NCBI RefSeq assembly: GCF_007483665.1
Contig: NZ_ML660190.1
Span: forward strand, 56,324 to 120,323
Source of the DNA: Catellatospora sichuanensis
GTDB lineage: Bacteria; Actinomycetota; Actinomycetes; Mycobacteriales; Micromonosporaceae
Reading direction: 5' to 3'
DNA length: 64,000 nt
Positions 1-8,771 of the stretch are shown here, piece after piece (the stretch's first letter is position 1; every line of letters starts with the position of its first letter). The position numbers were made by a program, and so were the translations under genes. A model generated the notes under the pieces. The model made no database searches. It was not told the DNA's origin and worked only from the letters and a program-made list of their open reading frames with translations.

Positions 1-738
1 GAGATGACGGTGGCCTGCAACCTGACACGCGAGCAGGCGACGCTGTACCAGGCGGTGCTCGACGACATGCTGCGCCAGGTCGCGCAGGCCGACGGCATCG
101 ACCGTCGAGGCCTGATCCTGGCCACGCTGACCAAGCTGAAGCAGGTCTGCAACCACCCCGCCCAGCTGCTGAAGGACGGCTCACGGATCGCCGGGCGGTC
201 TGGCAAGGTGGCGCGGGTCGAGGAGATCTGCGAGGAGGTGCTCGCCGCCGGTGAGAAGGCACTGCTGTTCACGCAGTTCGCCGAGTTCGGCGGGATGCTG
301 TCCGAGCACCTGTCGGCGGTATTCGCCCAGCCCGTGCCGTTCCTGCACGGCGGGGTGGACCGCAGGACCCGCGACGGCATGGTCGCGGCGTTCCAGGGCG
401 AGGGCGGCCCAGGGCTGTTCGTGCTGTCGCTCAAGGCCGGCGGCGTCGGGCTGAACCTGACCGCGGCGAACCATGTCATCCACGTCGACCGCTGGTGGAA
501 CCCGGCCGTCGAGAACCAGGCCACCGACCGGGCGTTCCGCATCGGGCAGCGCCGCGACGTGCAGGTGCGCAAGCTGATGTGCGCGGGGACCCTGGAGGAG
601 CGCATCGACGCGGTACTGGAGCAGAAGAAGGCCCTCGCCGAGGCGACCGTCGGCAGCGGCGAGGCGTGGCTGACCGAGTTGTCCACCGACGCGCTGCGCG
701 ACCTCGTCGCGCTGAACCGCGACGCGGTCGTCGAGTAG
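1..738 (+). CDS. SNF2-family helicase, C-terminal part (partial)
   Basis: The frame is open at the left edge and ends at TAG 736-738, so only the C-terminal ~245 residues of an SNF2/SWI2 ATPase are present. They form helicase domain 2: LLFTQF near visible residue 88, an HGG...R segment, motif [11 protein letters not shown] near 143, and motif VI RAFRIGQ near 177, whose arginines contact ATP in this family. The end of domain 1 (KLKQVCNHP) is also visible. Family members use ATP to move along double-stranded DNA or displace bound proteins. The SWIM-protein gene starts 8 bases after the stop, a pairing common in actinomycetes, so the two are probably co-transcribed. The role of the pair is unknown; repair or chromatin remodelling is inference. 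Confidence 0.95.
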   Translation, partial: EMTVACNLTREQATLYQAVLDDMLRQVAQADGIDRRGLILATLTKLKQVCNHPAQLLKDGSRIAGRSGKVARVEEICEEVLAAGEKALLFTQFAEFGGMLSEHLSAVFAQPVPFLHGGVDRRTRDGMVAAFQGEGGPGLFVLSLKAGGVGLNLTAANHVIHVDRWWNPAVENQATDRAFRIGQRRDVQVRKLMCAGTLEERIDAVLEQKKALAEATVGSGEAWLTELSTDALRDLVALNRDAVVE

Positions 739-746
739 GGGCGGGC

Positions 747-1919
747 ATGGCACAGCACGACGAGCACGACCTGGACGAATGGCACAACCCCGGCGAGCAC
801 GATCTGGACGGGTGGCCGCCCGCCGAGCACGAGCACGACCTCCACGAGGCCGACCTCGGCACCGACGCGGGGGCGGACCGGTCGTGGCGAGGCTTCCCGT
901 CCGCCAAGCCGCGGCTGCCTGCCGACGGGATCCGGGCCCGTAGCCGGCGCGGCGACATCGCCACGACCTGGTGGTCGCGCCGTTTCCTGAAGGCCATCGA
1001 ATCGCCGGAGACCGCGAGCCGGCTCAGCCGCGGCAAGTCGTACGCGCGCTCCGGCCAGGTGCTCTCGCTGGTGGTGTCACCCGGCGAGGTGACAGCGCAG
1101 GTGCAGGGCTCCCGGGACGAGCCCTACGCGGTCACCGTCGCGGTGGCGCCGTTCACCGCGTCCGACTGGAAGCGGGCCGTCGGCGGGCTGGCCGAGCAGG
1201 CCGCGTTCAGCGCCGCGCTGCTGGCCGGACGGATGCCCGAGGACATCGAGCAGGCTCTGGCGCCGCTGGGCATGTCGCTGTTCCCGGCCATGCGCGGACT
1301 GCGTCTGACGTGCTCGTGCCCGGACTGGGGCAACCCCTGCAAACACGCGGCGGCGGTGTGCTACCTGCTGGCCGAGCAGTTCGACGAGGACCCGTTCACC
1401 ATCCTGCACTGGCGCGGCATGCCCCGCGCCGAGCTGCTCGACGCCCTGCGGGCGCACCGGCTAACGCAGGGCGGCGGCGCCCCCGAGGGCACCGGTGAGC
1501 GCGACGAGCTGCGCGGCTTCTGGACCAGCGGGCCGCTGCCCGCGCCGCCGCCCGCCGACCCGCAGGCGGCGGCCCGGCTGCTGCAGCGGCTCGGCCCGCT
1601 GGGCCTCGCGGTCCGTGGCGTCGACTTCGCACAGGCCCTGACGCCCGCGTACGAGGCGATGGTGCGGCACCGCTGGTCATCCCCGGTGCTGACCGGAGAG
1701 GCGGCCGAGCCGTTCCCGCCGCCCGCCTCGACACCGGAAGCGGACACGGCATCGGAAGCCGCTGCGCCAGAGGCGGACCCGGCACCCGAACGGGTGGCGC
1801 CGCCGGGTGCGGTCGAGATCCGGGCCTGGGCGCGACGTCACGGCATCGCCGTCAACGAGCGCGGCCGCCCACGTGCCGAGGTCGTGCAGGCCTACCTCGC
1901 TGCGCACCCGCGCCGCTGA
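747..1919 (+). CDS. SWIM zinc-finger protein with Lsr2-like C-terminal tail
   Basis: 390 residues from ATG 747. A SWIM zinc-binding motif is plain at residues 189-200 (C189, C191, C198, H200; CxC...CxH), so the protein probably binds DNA or protein. The N-terminus (1-36) is acidic and His-rich, with repeated EHDLD units. A linker rich in Ala/Pro/Glu (about 315-353) leads to a last ~37 residues with the pattern IRxWAxxxGxxVxxRGR followed by AEVVQAYLAAH, which resembles the AT-hook-like DNA-binding domain of the nucleoid protein Lsr2. It lies 8 bases behind the SNF2 helicase and probably acts with it. The SWIM assignment is firm; the Lsr2-like tail is my reading of the pattern. Confidence 0.88.
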   Translation: MAQHDEHDLDEWHNPGEHDLDGWPPAEHEHDLHEADLGTDAGADRSWRGFPSAKPRLPADGIRARSRRGDIATTWWSRRFLKAIESPETASRLSRGKSYARSGQVLSLVVSPGEVTAQVQGSRDEPYAVTVAVAPFTASDWKRAVGGLAEQAAFSAALLAGRMPEDIEQALAPLGMSLFPAMRGLRLTCSCPDWGNPCKHAAAVCYLLAEQFDEDPFTILHWRGMPRAELLDALRAHRLTQGGGAPEGTGERDELRGFWTSGPLPAPPPADPQAAARLLQRLGPLGLAVRGVDFAQALTPAYEAMVRHRWSSPVLTGEAAEPFPPPASTPEADTASEAAAPEADPAPERVAPPGAVEIRAWARRHGIAVNERGRPRAEVVQAYLAAHPRR

Positions 1920-2000
1920 CAGGTCGACGCGGCTGCGTACGCGCACCCGCGCCGCTGACCGTCGGCGGCCTCGGCCTGCGCGCACGCCGCGGACCGCCGG

Positions 2001-3137
2001 TCAGCGGCCCAGCGGGCCCGCACGGTGGATCGGTCCGTCCACCTCGGACAGTACGGCGCCGGTGCCGCCCCAGCGCAGCGCGACGATCTCCGCGGCGATG
2101 CTGACCGCGGTCTCCTCCGGGGTGCGCGCCCCCAGGTCCAGACCGATCGGCGAGCGCAGCCTGCCCAGCTCGGTCTCGGTCAGGCCGTCCTCGCGCAGCC
2201 GGGCCAGCCGATCCTCATGGGTGCGGCGGGAGCCCATCGCGCCGACGTACGCCACCGGCAGCCGCAGGGCCAGCACCAGCAGCGGCACGTCGAACTTCGG
2301 ATCGTGGGTGAGCACGCACAGCACGGTGCGCCCGTCGACGCGCTGCGCGGTGACCTCACCCTCCAGGTAGCGGTGCGGCCACTCGACGACGACCTCGTCG
2401 GCGAACGGAAAACGTTTCGGGGTGGCGAACACGGCTCGCGCGTCGCAGACCGTCACGTGGTAGCCCATGAACGAGCCGATGCGCGCCACCGCGGCGGCGA
2501 AGTCGATCGCCCCGAACACGATCATGCGAGCGGGCGGGGCGTACGAGTTCACGAACACGGCCAGCGCGTCGCCGCGGCGCTCGCCGTCGGGGCCGTAGTG
2601 CAGCGTCCCGGTGCGCCCGGCGGCCAGCAGCCCGCGCGCGTCGTCGGCGACGGCGTCGTCGAGCCTTGCGGAGCCGAACGTGCCCGCGACCCCGCCCTCC
2701 TCGATGACCATCCGGTGCCCGAAGCGCGGCGAGTCGGCCGGGGCGATGCAGGTCGCCACGGCCACGGGGCGGCCCGCCCGGACCGCCGCCACCACCTCAC
2801 CGAGCTGCGGAAACGTCTCGCGTGACACCTGCTCGACGAACACCTCGATGATGCCGCCGCAGGTCAGGCCGATGGCGTACGCGTCGTCGTCGGTGACGCC
2901 GTAGCGCTGCAGCACCGGCCGCGCCCCCGGGTCGGCGGCGACGTCGGTGGCCAGCTCGTACACGGCGCCCTCGACGCAGCCGCCGGAGACGCTGCCGACG
3001 GCCTCCCCGCCCGGCGCGACGAGCATGGACGCACCCGGCCGCCGCGGCGCGGACTGCCAGGTGCGCACCACGGTCGCCACGCCGGCGACCCCGCCGGACT
3101 CCCAGACCCGGAACAGGTCGTCGAGCACGTCACGCAT
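2001..3137 (-). CDS. xdhC: XdhC/CoxI family molybdoenzyme maturation protein
   Basis: 378 residues. The N-terminal XdhC/CoxI domain carries the conserved SVSGGCVEG stretch (near residue 50) and a GLTCGG motif (about 109-114). A C-terminal Rossmann-like XdhC domain follows (IVFGAIDFA, YVGAMGSRRT). XdhC proteins bind the molybdenum cofactor, protect or sulfurate it, and insert it into xanthine dehydrogenase. It is the last gene of the purine operon and overlaps the MobA-like gene by 8 bases, so the two cofactor genes are translationally coupled. Their place in the operon fits service to the XDH subunits encoded upstream. The minus-strand ATG (cat 3135-3137) gives the full-length domain. Confidence 0.92.
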   Translation of the reverse strand: MRDVLDDLFRVWESGGVAGVATVVRTWQSAPRRPGASMLVAPGGEAVGSVSGGCVEGAVYELATDVAADPGARPVLQRYGVTDDDAYAIGLTCGGIIEVFVEQVSRETFPQLGEVVAAVRAGRPVAVATCIAPADSPRFGHRMVIEEGGVAGTFGSARLDDAVADDARGLLAAGRTGTLHYGPDGERRGDALAVFVNSYAPPARMIVFGAIDFAAAVARIGSFMGYHVTVCDARAVFATPKRFPFADEVVVEWPHRYLEGEVTAQRVDGRTVLCVLTHDPKFDVPLLVLALRLPVAYVGAMGSRRTHEDRLARLREDGLTETELGRLRSPIGLDLGARTPEETAVSIAAEIVALRWGGTGAVLSEVDGPIHRAGPLGR

Positions 3138-3681
3138 GGGGGACGTCCAGGTCCGCGCCGTCGGATACGTCGTCGCAGGGCACCGTCTCCACGTCGCGCT
3201 TGGCCAGGTACGGCCGGGCCCCGACGTCGCCCACGGCGAGCGCCGCCGCCCCGGCCCAGTGGTCCCGGCCGAGCAGCACCGGATGCCCGCCGTCCCCGCC
3301 GTAGGTCGCGACGCGCAGCGTGGCCGGGCCCGCGCCCGCGCCGACCCGGCGCACCGCCTCGGCGGTGATCCCCGGGGTGTCCACCAGCAGCACCACTACA
3401 GCGTCCACCTGCGGCGGCAGCGCCGCCAACCCGGCCCGCAGGGACGAGCCCATACCGGTCCGCCAATCCTTGTTGACCACCACGAACGCGCCGGGCAGCG
3501 CCGGCGCGCGCCCGGCTCCCGCGCCGAGCACGACCACGATCGGATCGCAGTCCCCGTCGCGCAGCGTCCGCAGCGCGTGTTGCACCATCATCTCCCCGTC
3601 GCCCGGCACCGTCGCCAGTGCCTTGGGCATCCCGTAGCGCCGCCCGGCCCCCGCCGCGAGCAGCAATCCCCCGACCGCCAT
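3130..3681 (-). CDS. MobA-like molybdenum cofactor nucleotidyltransferase
   Basis: 183 residues with the nucleotidyltransferase signature LLAAGAGRRYGMPKAL at the N-terminus (GxGxRxGxPK loop for NTP binding) and VVVLLVDTPG in the middle (metal-binding Asp). Relatives (MobA/MocA) transfer CMP or GMP to molybdopterin. Next to XdhC and a three-subunit xanthine dehydrogenase, MocA-type cytidylation giving the MCD form of the cofactor is the likeliest activity; this is inference from context. The start overlaps nothing and lies 3 bases after the allantoicase stop; the end overlaps xdhC by 8 bases. Length is typical of the family. Confidence 0.88.
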   Translation of the reverse strand: MAVGGLLLAAGAGRRYGMPKALATVPGDGEMMVQHALRTLRDGDCDPIVVVLGAGAGRAPALPGAFVVVNKDWRTGMGSSLRAGLAALPPQVDAVVVLLVDTPGITAEAVRRVGAGAGPATLRVATYGGDGGHPVLLGRDHWAGAAALAVGDVGARPYLAKRDVETVPCDDVSDGADLDVPHA

Positions 3682-3684
3682 ATG

Positions 3685-4671
3685 TCAGCCTCCCCCAGCC
3701 TCCTGATCCGTCCACGGTGCGGCGAGTTCTTCCCGGGCGGAGGCCGTCAGGCTGCCGTACAGGCGCAGCCGGGCCATGCCGCCGTCGGGGTAGACGTCCA
3801 GGCGTGCCCCGTCGACCGGGCCGTCGTACGACAGCCGGAACCGGTGGCGGGTGTCGGGCTGCAACCGGGTGCGTGCCAGCAGCGGTTCGCCGTCCGGCCC
3901 GGTCAGCGCCGCCCAGCCGGGGGCGTTGCCTTTGAAATGTGAGGTGTCCAGCTCGGCCAGCCGGAGCACGCCCGGCGCGGCGAGGCGCACCTGCACCCAG
4001 TCGTTGCCGTCGTCGCGCCGCCGCCGGGTCTCCCAGCCCTCGCCCATGCTGGCCGCCAGGCCGGGCAGCAGCAGGTTGCCGGGCGAGCCGTAGAAGCGGT
4101 CGCTGCAGTCGACGACCCGCCCGCCGAGTTCTGCGGCGGCGAGGTCGACGGTGTCCGGCAGCAGGCGCGGGTCGGGGGCGGGGATGCCGTGCACCCGCAG
4201 CCGGGCCACCCCGCCGTCGGGATGGATGGTCAACCGGACGTGGGTGACCAGCGGCCCGGCGTCGACCGGGAAGCGGTTGCGGGTGTCCCCCTGCAGCGGC
4301 GAGCGCCCGACCAGCGGGAACCAGTCCGCGCCGGTCAGCTCGGCGGGCGAGGGGTAGCCGTCGGCCCGGCAGCCCTCGACGGACGCCTCGGGCGGGTAGT
4401 TGCCGGTGAAGAACGCGGTGTCGACGACGACGCCGTGCACGTGGCCGGGCGCGCCGAGCCGGAGCACGGCATGGTCGTGGCCGGGTTCGCGGCGGCGGCG
4501 GGTCTCCCAGCCGTCGTACACCTGGCCTTTCGCGCCGAAGGTGCGCGGGGTGAAGGTCGGCGCCCACGGGTTGACCAGGTTGTCGCGCTCGGCGAAGAAC
4601 TCGTCGTTGGCGGCGACGACGCTGCCGCCCACGGCCCGCGACGCGAGGTCGAGCAGCTCCTCGAAGCTCAC
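3685..4671 (-). CDS. alc: Allantoicase
   Basis: 328 residues from GTG 4671, preceded by AGGTGG at good spacing; a frame extension further upstream lacks family similarity. Allantoicase hydrolyses allantoate to ureidoglycolate and urea. The protein shows the expected internal duplication of two jelly-roll units: DNLVNPW and WETRRRREPG in the first, EGWETRRRRDDGND in the second, each ending in an LDVYPDGGMARLRL-like strand. It lies 49 bases behind allantoinase, its metabolic predecessor, and 3 bases ahead of the MobA-like gene. The order allantoinase-allantoicase is the usual actinobacterial arrangement. Confidence 0.95.
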   Translation of the reverse strand: MSFEELLDLASRAVGGSVVAANDEFFAERDNLVNPWAPTFTPRTFGAKGQVYDGWETRRRREPGHDHAVLRLGAPGHVHGVVVDTAFFTGNYPPEASVEGCRADGYPSPAELTGADWFPLVGRSPLQGDTRNRFPVDAGPLVTHVRLTIHPDGGVARLRVHGIPAPDPRLLPDTVDLAAAELGGRVVDCSDRFYGSPGNLLLPGLAASMGEGWETRRRRDDGNDWVQVRLAAPGVLRLAELDTSHFKGNAPGWAALTGPDGEPLLARTRLQPDTRHRFRLSYDGPVDGARLDVYPDGGMARLRLYGSLTASAREELAAPWTDQEAGGG

Positions 4672-4720
4672 GGCGCCACCTGCCCGCGACCGGCGGCGCA
4701 GCACCCGTCCGGGCCCGCGC

Positions 4721-6022
4721 TCATGCCCCGCCTCCCGGCCGGAGCAGGCGGCCGATCGGCTCCACACCGGCGAGGCGGCCGCGTAGCCAGGTGTCGCGCA
4801 CGACGCCGCGCAGCGGGCGGCCGTCGTAGGGCGAGACGTGGTGGCGGTGCAGCAGCCGGGTCGCGTCGACGGTGAACTCGGCGTCGGGGTCGAAGGCCAC
4901 CAGGTCCGCGTCGGCGCCCTCGGCGATCCGTCCCTTGCGGGGCAGGCCGACCAGGTCGGCGGTGTTGCCGGCCATCCAGCGGACCACGTCGGCGAGGCTG
5001 TGCCCGCGCTGCGCCGCGGCGGTCCAGATCAGCGGCAGCCCGAGCTGCACGGACGCGATACCGCCCCAGGCGGTGCCGAAGTCGCCGGCTTTCAGCTCGG
5101 GCGGGCACGGCGAGTGGTCGGACACCACGCAGTCGATCACCCCGTCGGCCAGCGCCTGCCAGAGCGCATCCTGATGGGACTTGTCCCGGATCGGCGGGCA
5201 GCACTTGTACTGCGTCGCGCCGTCGGGCACCTGGGCGGCGTCCAGGGTCAGGTAGTGCGGGCAGGTCTCGGCGGTGATGCGGACGCCCTCGCGGCGCGCC
5301 GCGGCGATCAGCGGGAGCGCGTCGGCGGCGGCCAGGTGCAGGATGTGCACCCGGGCTCCGGTGCGCCGGGCCGCATCGATCGCGGCGGCGACGGCACGGC
5401 GCTCGGCCCGCGGCGGGCGCGAGGCGACGAAGTCCGCGAAGTGCTCGCCGTACGCGGCGGTGACCAGCGACGGGTCTTCGGCGTGCACCACGAACAGCGC
5501 GTCGACCGCGCCGAGCGCCTCCTCCAGCCCCGCCGGGTCCAGCGGCGGGAACTCCGGCACCCCCGAGTCGATGAGGAACGCCTTGAAGCCGAACACGCCC
5601 TGCTGGTGCAGCGCGGGCAGCTGCGCGGCGTTGCCGGGCACCGCGCCGCCCCAGAAGCCGACGTCCACGAAGCACTGCTCGACGGCGGCGGCCCGTTTGA
5701 CGTGCAGCGCCTGCACGTCGACGGTGGGCGGAATCGAGTTCAGCGGCATGTCGACGATGGTGGTGACGCCGCCCGCGGCGGCCGCCCGGGTGGCGCTGTC
5801 GAAGCCCTCCCACTGGGTGCGCCCCGGCTCGTTGACGTGCACGTGGGTGTCGACCAGGCCGGGCAGCAGCGCGCACTCCCCCAGGTCGATGACGTCGTTG
5901 CCGGCCAGCGCCTGGAAGCCGGCGACCGCGGCGATGACTCCGTCGCGGATGCCGACGTCGGCGGGCCGCTCGCCGTCCGGGGTGAGCGTGCGGTGCGAGC
6001 GCAGGATCAGGTCGTAGTTCAC
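4721..6022 (-). CDS. allB: Allantoinase
   Basis: 433 residues from GTG 6022. A cyclic amidohydrolase opening S-allantoin to allantoate. Visible metal-site motifs are GLVDTHVHVNEPGRTQWEGF (HxH, about 58-77), GVFGFKAF with the lysine expected to be carbamylated, VVHAED, HILHLAAADAL, and DHSPCP with the catalytic Asp. Its start overlaps the end of the DUF6986 gene by 4 bases (GTGA), showing translational coupling. Length and motif order match bacterial AllB; dihydropyrimidinase is the main alternative, but the purine context and adjacent allantoicase argue against it. Confidence 0.95.
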   Translation of the reverse strand: MNYDLILRSHRTLTPDGERPADVGIRDGVIAAVAGFQALAGNDVIDLGECALLPGLVDTHVHVNEPGRTQWEGFDSATRAAAAGGVTTIVDMPLNSIPPTVDVQALHVKRAAAVEQCFVDVGFWGGAVPGNAAQLPALHQQGVFGFKAFLIDSGVPEFPPLDPAGLEEALGAVDALFVVHAEDPSLVTAAYGEHFADFVASRPPRAERRAVAAAIDAARRTGARVHILHLAAADALPLIAAARREGVRITAETCPHYLTLDAAQVPDGATQYKCCPPIRDKSHQDALWQALADGVIDCVVSDHSPCPPELKAGDFGTAWGGIASVQLGLPLIWTAAAQRGHSLADVVRWMAGNTADLVGLPRKGRIAEGADADLVAFDPDAEFTVDATRLLHRHHVSPYDGRPLRGVVRDTWLRGRLAGVEPIGRLLRPGGGA

Positions 6023-7251
6023 AGCGGGTCCAGCATAGATCGATCGACGCCGAATTCGCCGATATCCAGCGCGCCGCACTCCACGGCGCGTCGCAGGAAC
6101 CCGGACAGCGCCCGCGCGGTCGCCGGTTCGTCGAGGTAGCCGGTGCCGCGCGCGCCGCTGTCGCGCTGCGCGGCGCTGTCGCGCCCGGCCAGCCAGGCCC
6201 GCAGCCGGGTCGCGGCCGACGGCGCACCCTCCCGGAAGAAGCCGTACGCGGCCGCGTAACGCGTCGGCAGCTGCGCCGGATGCAGGTCCCAGCCCTGGTA
6301 GAAGCCGCGTTCCAGGCTGCGGCGGACCAGGCGCTGGTGCAGCGCCCAGGCGGCCTGCACGGCGGCGGTGTCGCCGATCGGCAGCACGTTGGTGGAGCCG
6401 TCGACCACGCGTACCCCCGTACCTGCTGCGGCGACCTGCATCACCTGCTTGGCGTGATCGGCGGCCGGATGCTCCATGGACTGGTACGCCGCCGCGATGC
6501 CCAGCGCCGCCGAGTAGTCGTAGGTGCCGTAGTGCAGCCCCACGCAGCGCCCCTGCGATGCGTGGATCATCGCGGGCAGCGGGCACACCCCGTCCGGGCC
6601 CAGGATGGCCTGCGGCATCTCCACCTGCAGCTCGAAGCGCAGCTGCCCGGCGGCCGGTTCGAGGTGACGGCACAGCCACACCAGCGCCTCGACCTGGTCC
6701 ACCGAGCTGACCTTCGGCAGCGTGATCACGAAGTTCGGCGGGATCGTGCCCAGCGCGTCGAACAGCCGGTCGAGGGTGCGCAGCGCGCGGGGCCGGGTGT
6801 CGGGCTCCAGGCTCTTGATCCGTACGCCGGTGAACGGGGCCGGACGGGCGGCGAGGAACGCGGCGACGCTGCGGGCGTGCGCGTCCTCGGTCGCGTCCTC
6901 GCGGCGGCCGTAACCGTCCTCGAAGTCCACCCGCAGGTCCTCGATCGGTTCGGCGGACAGCTTGCGGCTGATCCGCTCGTGCAGCATTTCCGGATACGGC
7001 AGGCCGTGCTCGGCCAGCGCCGCGAGGGCCTGCTCGCCCCAGCGCGACGCGAGACCGGTGCGCACCCGGTCGGCGGGCACGTACACGGTGTGCAGCGGCT
7101 GGCGGCCGGGTTGCTCGCCCGGCCAGCGGTCGCGGAGCAGTCCGTCGGCCGCCGCCAGTCTGCGGTCCAGCTCCCGGGCGGGAAGGTGGTCCGTCCCGTC
7201 GCGCGGCTCGCGCGGCACGCCGAGGAACTCCTCGGTTCCGGCGGGCGTCAT
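6019..7251 (-). CDS. DUF6986 / HpcH-HpaI aldolase-like protein
   Basis: 410 residues from ATG 7251, coupled to malate synthase by a TGATG overlap. The fold is that of HpcH/HpaI aldolase and citrate lyase beta: DLRVDFEDGYG (about residue 106, acidic metal ligands), VITLPKVSS, LRFELQVEMPQAI (metal-binding Glu), and GLHYGTYDYSAALG. It corresponds to the DUF6986 family found beside malate synthase and allantoin genes in Streptomyces. No function is established that I know of. Because every other purine step to ureidoglycolate is encoded here and no ureidoglycolate lyase is visible, it could act on ureidoglycolate or on glyoxylate; this is inference. Confidence 0.85.
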   Translation of the reverse strand: MTPAGTEEFLGVPREPRDGTDHLPARELDRRLAAADGLLRDRWPGEQPGRQPLHTVYVPADRVRTGLASRWGEQALAALAEHGLPYPEMLHERISRKLSAEPIEDLRVDFEDGYGRREDATEDAHARSVAAFLAARPAPFTGVRIKSLEPDTRPRALRTLDRLFDALGTIPPNFVITLPKVSSVDQVEALVWLCRHLEPAAGQLRFELQVEMPQAILGPDGVCPLPAMIHASQGRCVGLHYGTYDYSAALGIAAAYQSMEHPAADHAKQVMQVAAAGTGVRVVDGSTNVLPIGDTAAVQAAWALHQRLVRRSLERGFYQGWDLHPAQLPTRYAAAYGFFREGAPSAATRLRAWLAGRDSAAQRDSGARGTGYLDEPATARALSGFLRRAVECGALDIGEFGVDRSMLDPL

Positions 7252-8771
7252 CAGTCGATCAGCTCCCCGGCCGGCAGGGTCAGGAACTCGACGAAGTCGT
7301 CGGCGAGCGCGACCTGCTCGAAGACCCGGCGGGCGGGGGCGTACTCCGGCCCCAGCCCGGCCATCTCCCCCTCGATGAGCTGTTCCAGCAGCTCGCGGGT
7401 GACCGGGGTGGTGCCGCCGTCGAGGACCGCGCCGTTGTGCAGCCACTGCCACAGCTGCGAGCGGGAGATCTCGGCGGTGGCGGCGTCCTCCATCAGGTTG
7501 TCGATCGCGGCCGCGCCGTTGCCGTTCAGCCAGGACTGGATGTAGCGGATGCCGACGTGGATGTTGGCGCGCGCCCCCGCCAGGGTCGGCTCACCCTCGG
7601 TGGTGCGCACGTCGAGCAGGTCGTGGGCACTGACCTGCACGTCCGGGCGCTGGCGGGTGAGCTGGTTCGGCGCCCCGTCCAGCGCCTTCTCGAAGACCTC
7701 CAGGCAGAGCGGCACCAGGTCGGGGTGCGCCACCCAGGAGCCGTCGAAGCCGTCGGCGGCCTCGCGTTCCTTGTCCTGACGGACCTTGGCCAGCGCGGTC
7801 GCGGTGACGCCCGGGTCGCGCCGGTTCGGGATGAAGGCCGCCATGCCCCCCATCGCGTACGCGCCGCGGCGGTGACACGTCTTGACCAGCAGCTGCGCGT
7901 ACGCCCGCAGGAACGGCGCGGCCATCGTCACCTGCCCCCGATCGGGCAGCGTGTACGCCGGGAACGCGCGGAACTTCTTGATCAGGCTGAACAGGTAGTC
8001 CCAGCGCCCGGCGTTCAGGCCGCTGGCGTGGTCGCGCAGCTCCCACAGGATCTCGTCCATCTCGAACGCGGCCGTGATCGTCTCGATGAGCACGGTGGCC
8101 CGGATGCTGCCGTACGGGATGCCCAGCAGCTCCTGCGCGGCGGTGAACACGTCCTGCCACAGCCTCGCTTCGAGGTGGCTCTCCATCTTCGGCAGGTAGA
8201 AGTACGGGCCGCTGCCGCGGGCCAGCAGCTCGGCGGCGTTGTGGAAGAAGTGCAGCCCGAAGTCGACCAGCGCGGCGACGCCGGGACTGCCGTCGACCTC
8301 GAAGTGGCGCTCGTCGAGGTGCCAGCCGCGGGGCCGCACCACGATGGTGGGCAGCGGGCCGGGGTGCAGGGCGTACAGCTTGTCGCCCTGCTGGAGGCTG
8401 ATGGTCCGGCGGACCGCCTCGTACAGGCTCTGCTGGCCGCCGATCACGTTGGCCCAGTGCGGGGTGTTGGCGTCCTCCAGATCGGCCAGCCACACCTTCG
8501 CGCCCGAGTTCAGCGCGTTGATGGTCATTTTGCGGTCGGTCGGGCCGGTGATCTCGACCCGGCGGTCGACCAGGTCGGCCGGGGCGGGCGCGACCGTCCA
8601 CTCGCCGTCTCTGATACCCGCCGTCTCCGGCAGGAAGTCCAGCGTGCCGGTGCGGTCGATCTCGGACTGCCGGGCCTGGCGCGCCGCGAGCAGCTCGTCG
8701 CGGCGGGGGCGGAAGCGGCGTTGCAGTTCGGTGACGAACGCGACCGCTTCAGGCGTCAGGATCTCGGTCAC
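7251..8771 (-). CDS. aceB: Malate synthase A
   Basis: 506 residues, the standard length for malate synthase A, which condenses glyoxylate with acetyl-CoA to malate. Family motifs are clear: [11 protein letters not shown] (about 155), [18 protein letters not shown] (about 95), [15 protein letters not shown] with the Mg-binding Glu, [12 protein letters not shown], and [13 protein letters not shown]. It sits between xanthine dehydrogenase and allantoinase rather than next to isocitrate lyase, so here it serves to capture glyoxylate released from purines. It is coupled to the DUF6986 gene by TGATG and directly follows the XDH large-subunit stop (8771/8772). Confidence 0.96.
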   Translation of the reverse strand: MTEILTPEAVAFVTELQRRFRPRRDELLAARQARQSEIDRTGTLDFLPETAGIRDGEWTVAPAPADLVDRRVEITGPTDRKMTINALNSGAKVWLADLEDANTPHWANVIGGQQSLYEAVRRTISLQQGDKLYALHPGPLPTIVVRPRGWHLDERHFEVDGSPGVAALVDFGLHFFHNAAELLARGSGPYFYLPKMESHLEARLWQDVFTAAQELLGIPYGSIRATVLIETITAAFEMDEILWELRDHASGLNAGRWDYLFSLIKKFRAFPAYTLPDRGQVTMAAPFLRAYAQLLVKTCHRRGAYAMGGMAAFIPNRRDPGVTATALAKVRQDKEREAADGFDGSWVAHPDLVPLCLEVFEKALDGAPNQLTRQRPDVQVSAHDLLDVRTTEGEPTLAGARANIHVGIRYIQSWLNGNGAAAIDNLMEDAATAEISRSQLWQWLHNGAVLDGGTTPVTRELLEQLIEGEMAGLGPEYAPARRVFEQVALADDFVEFLTLPAGELID

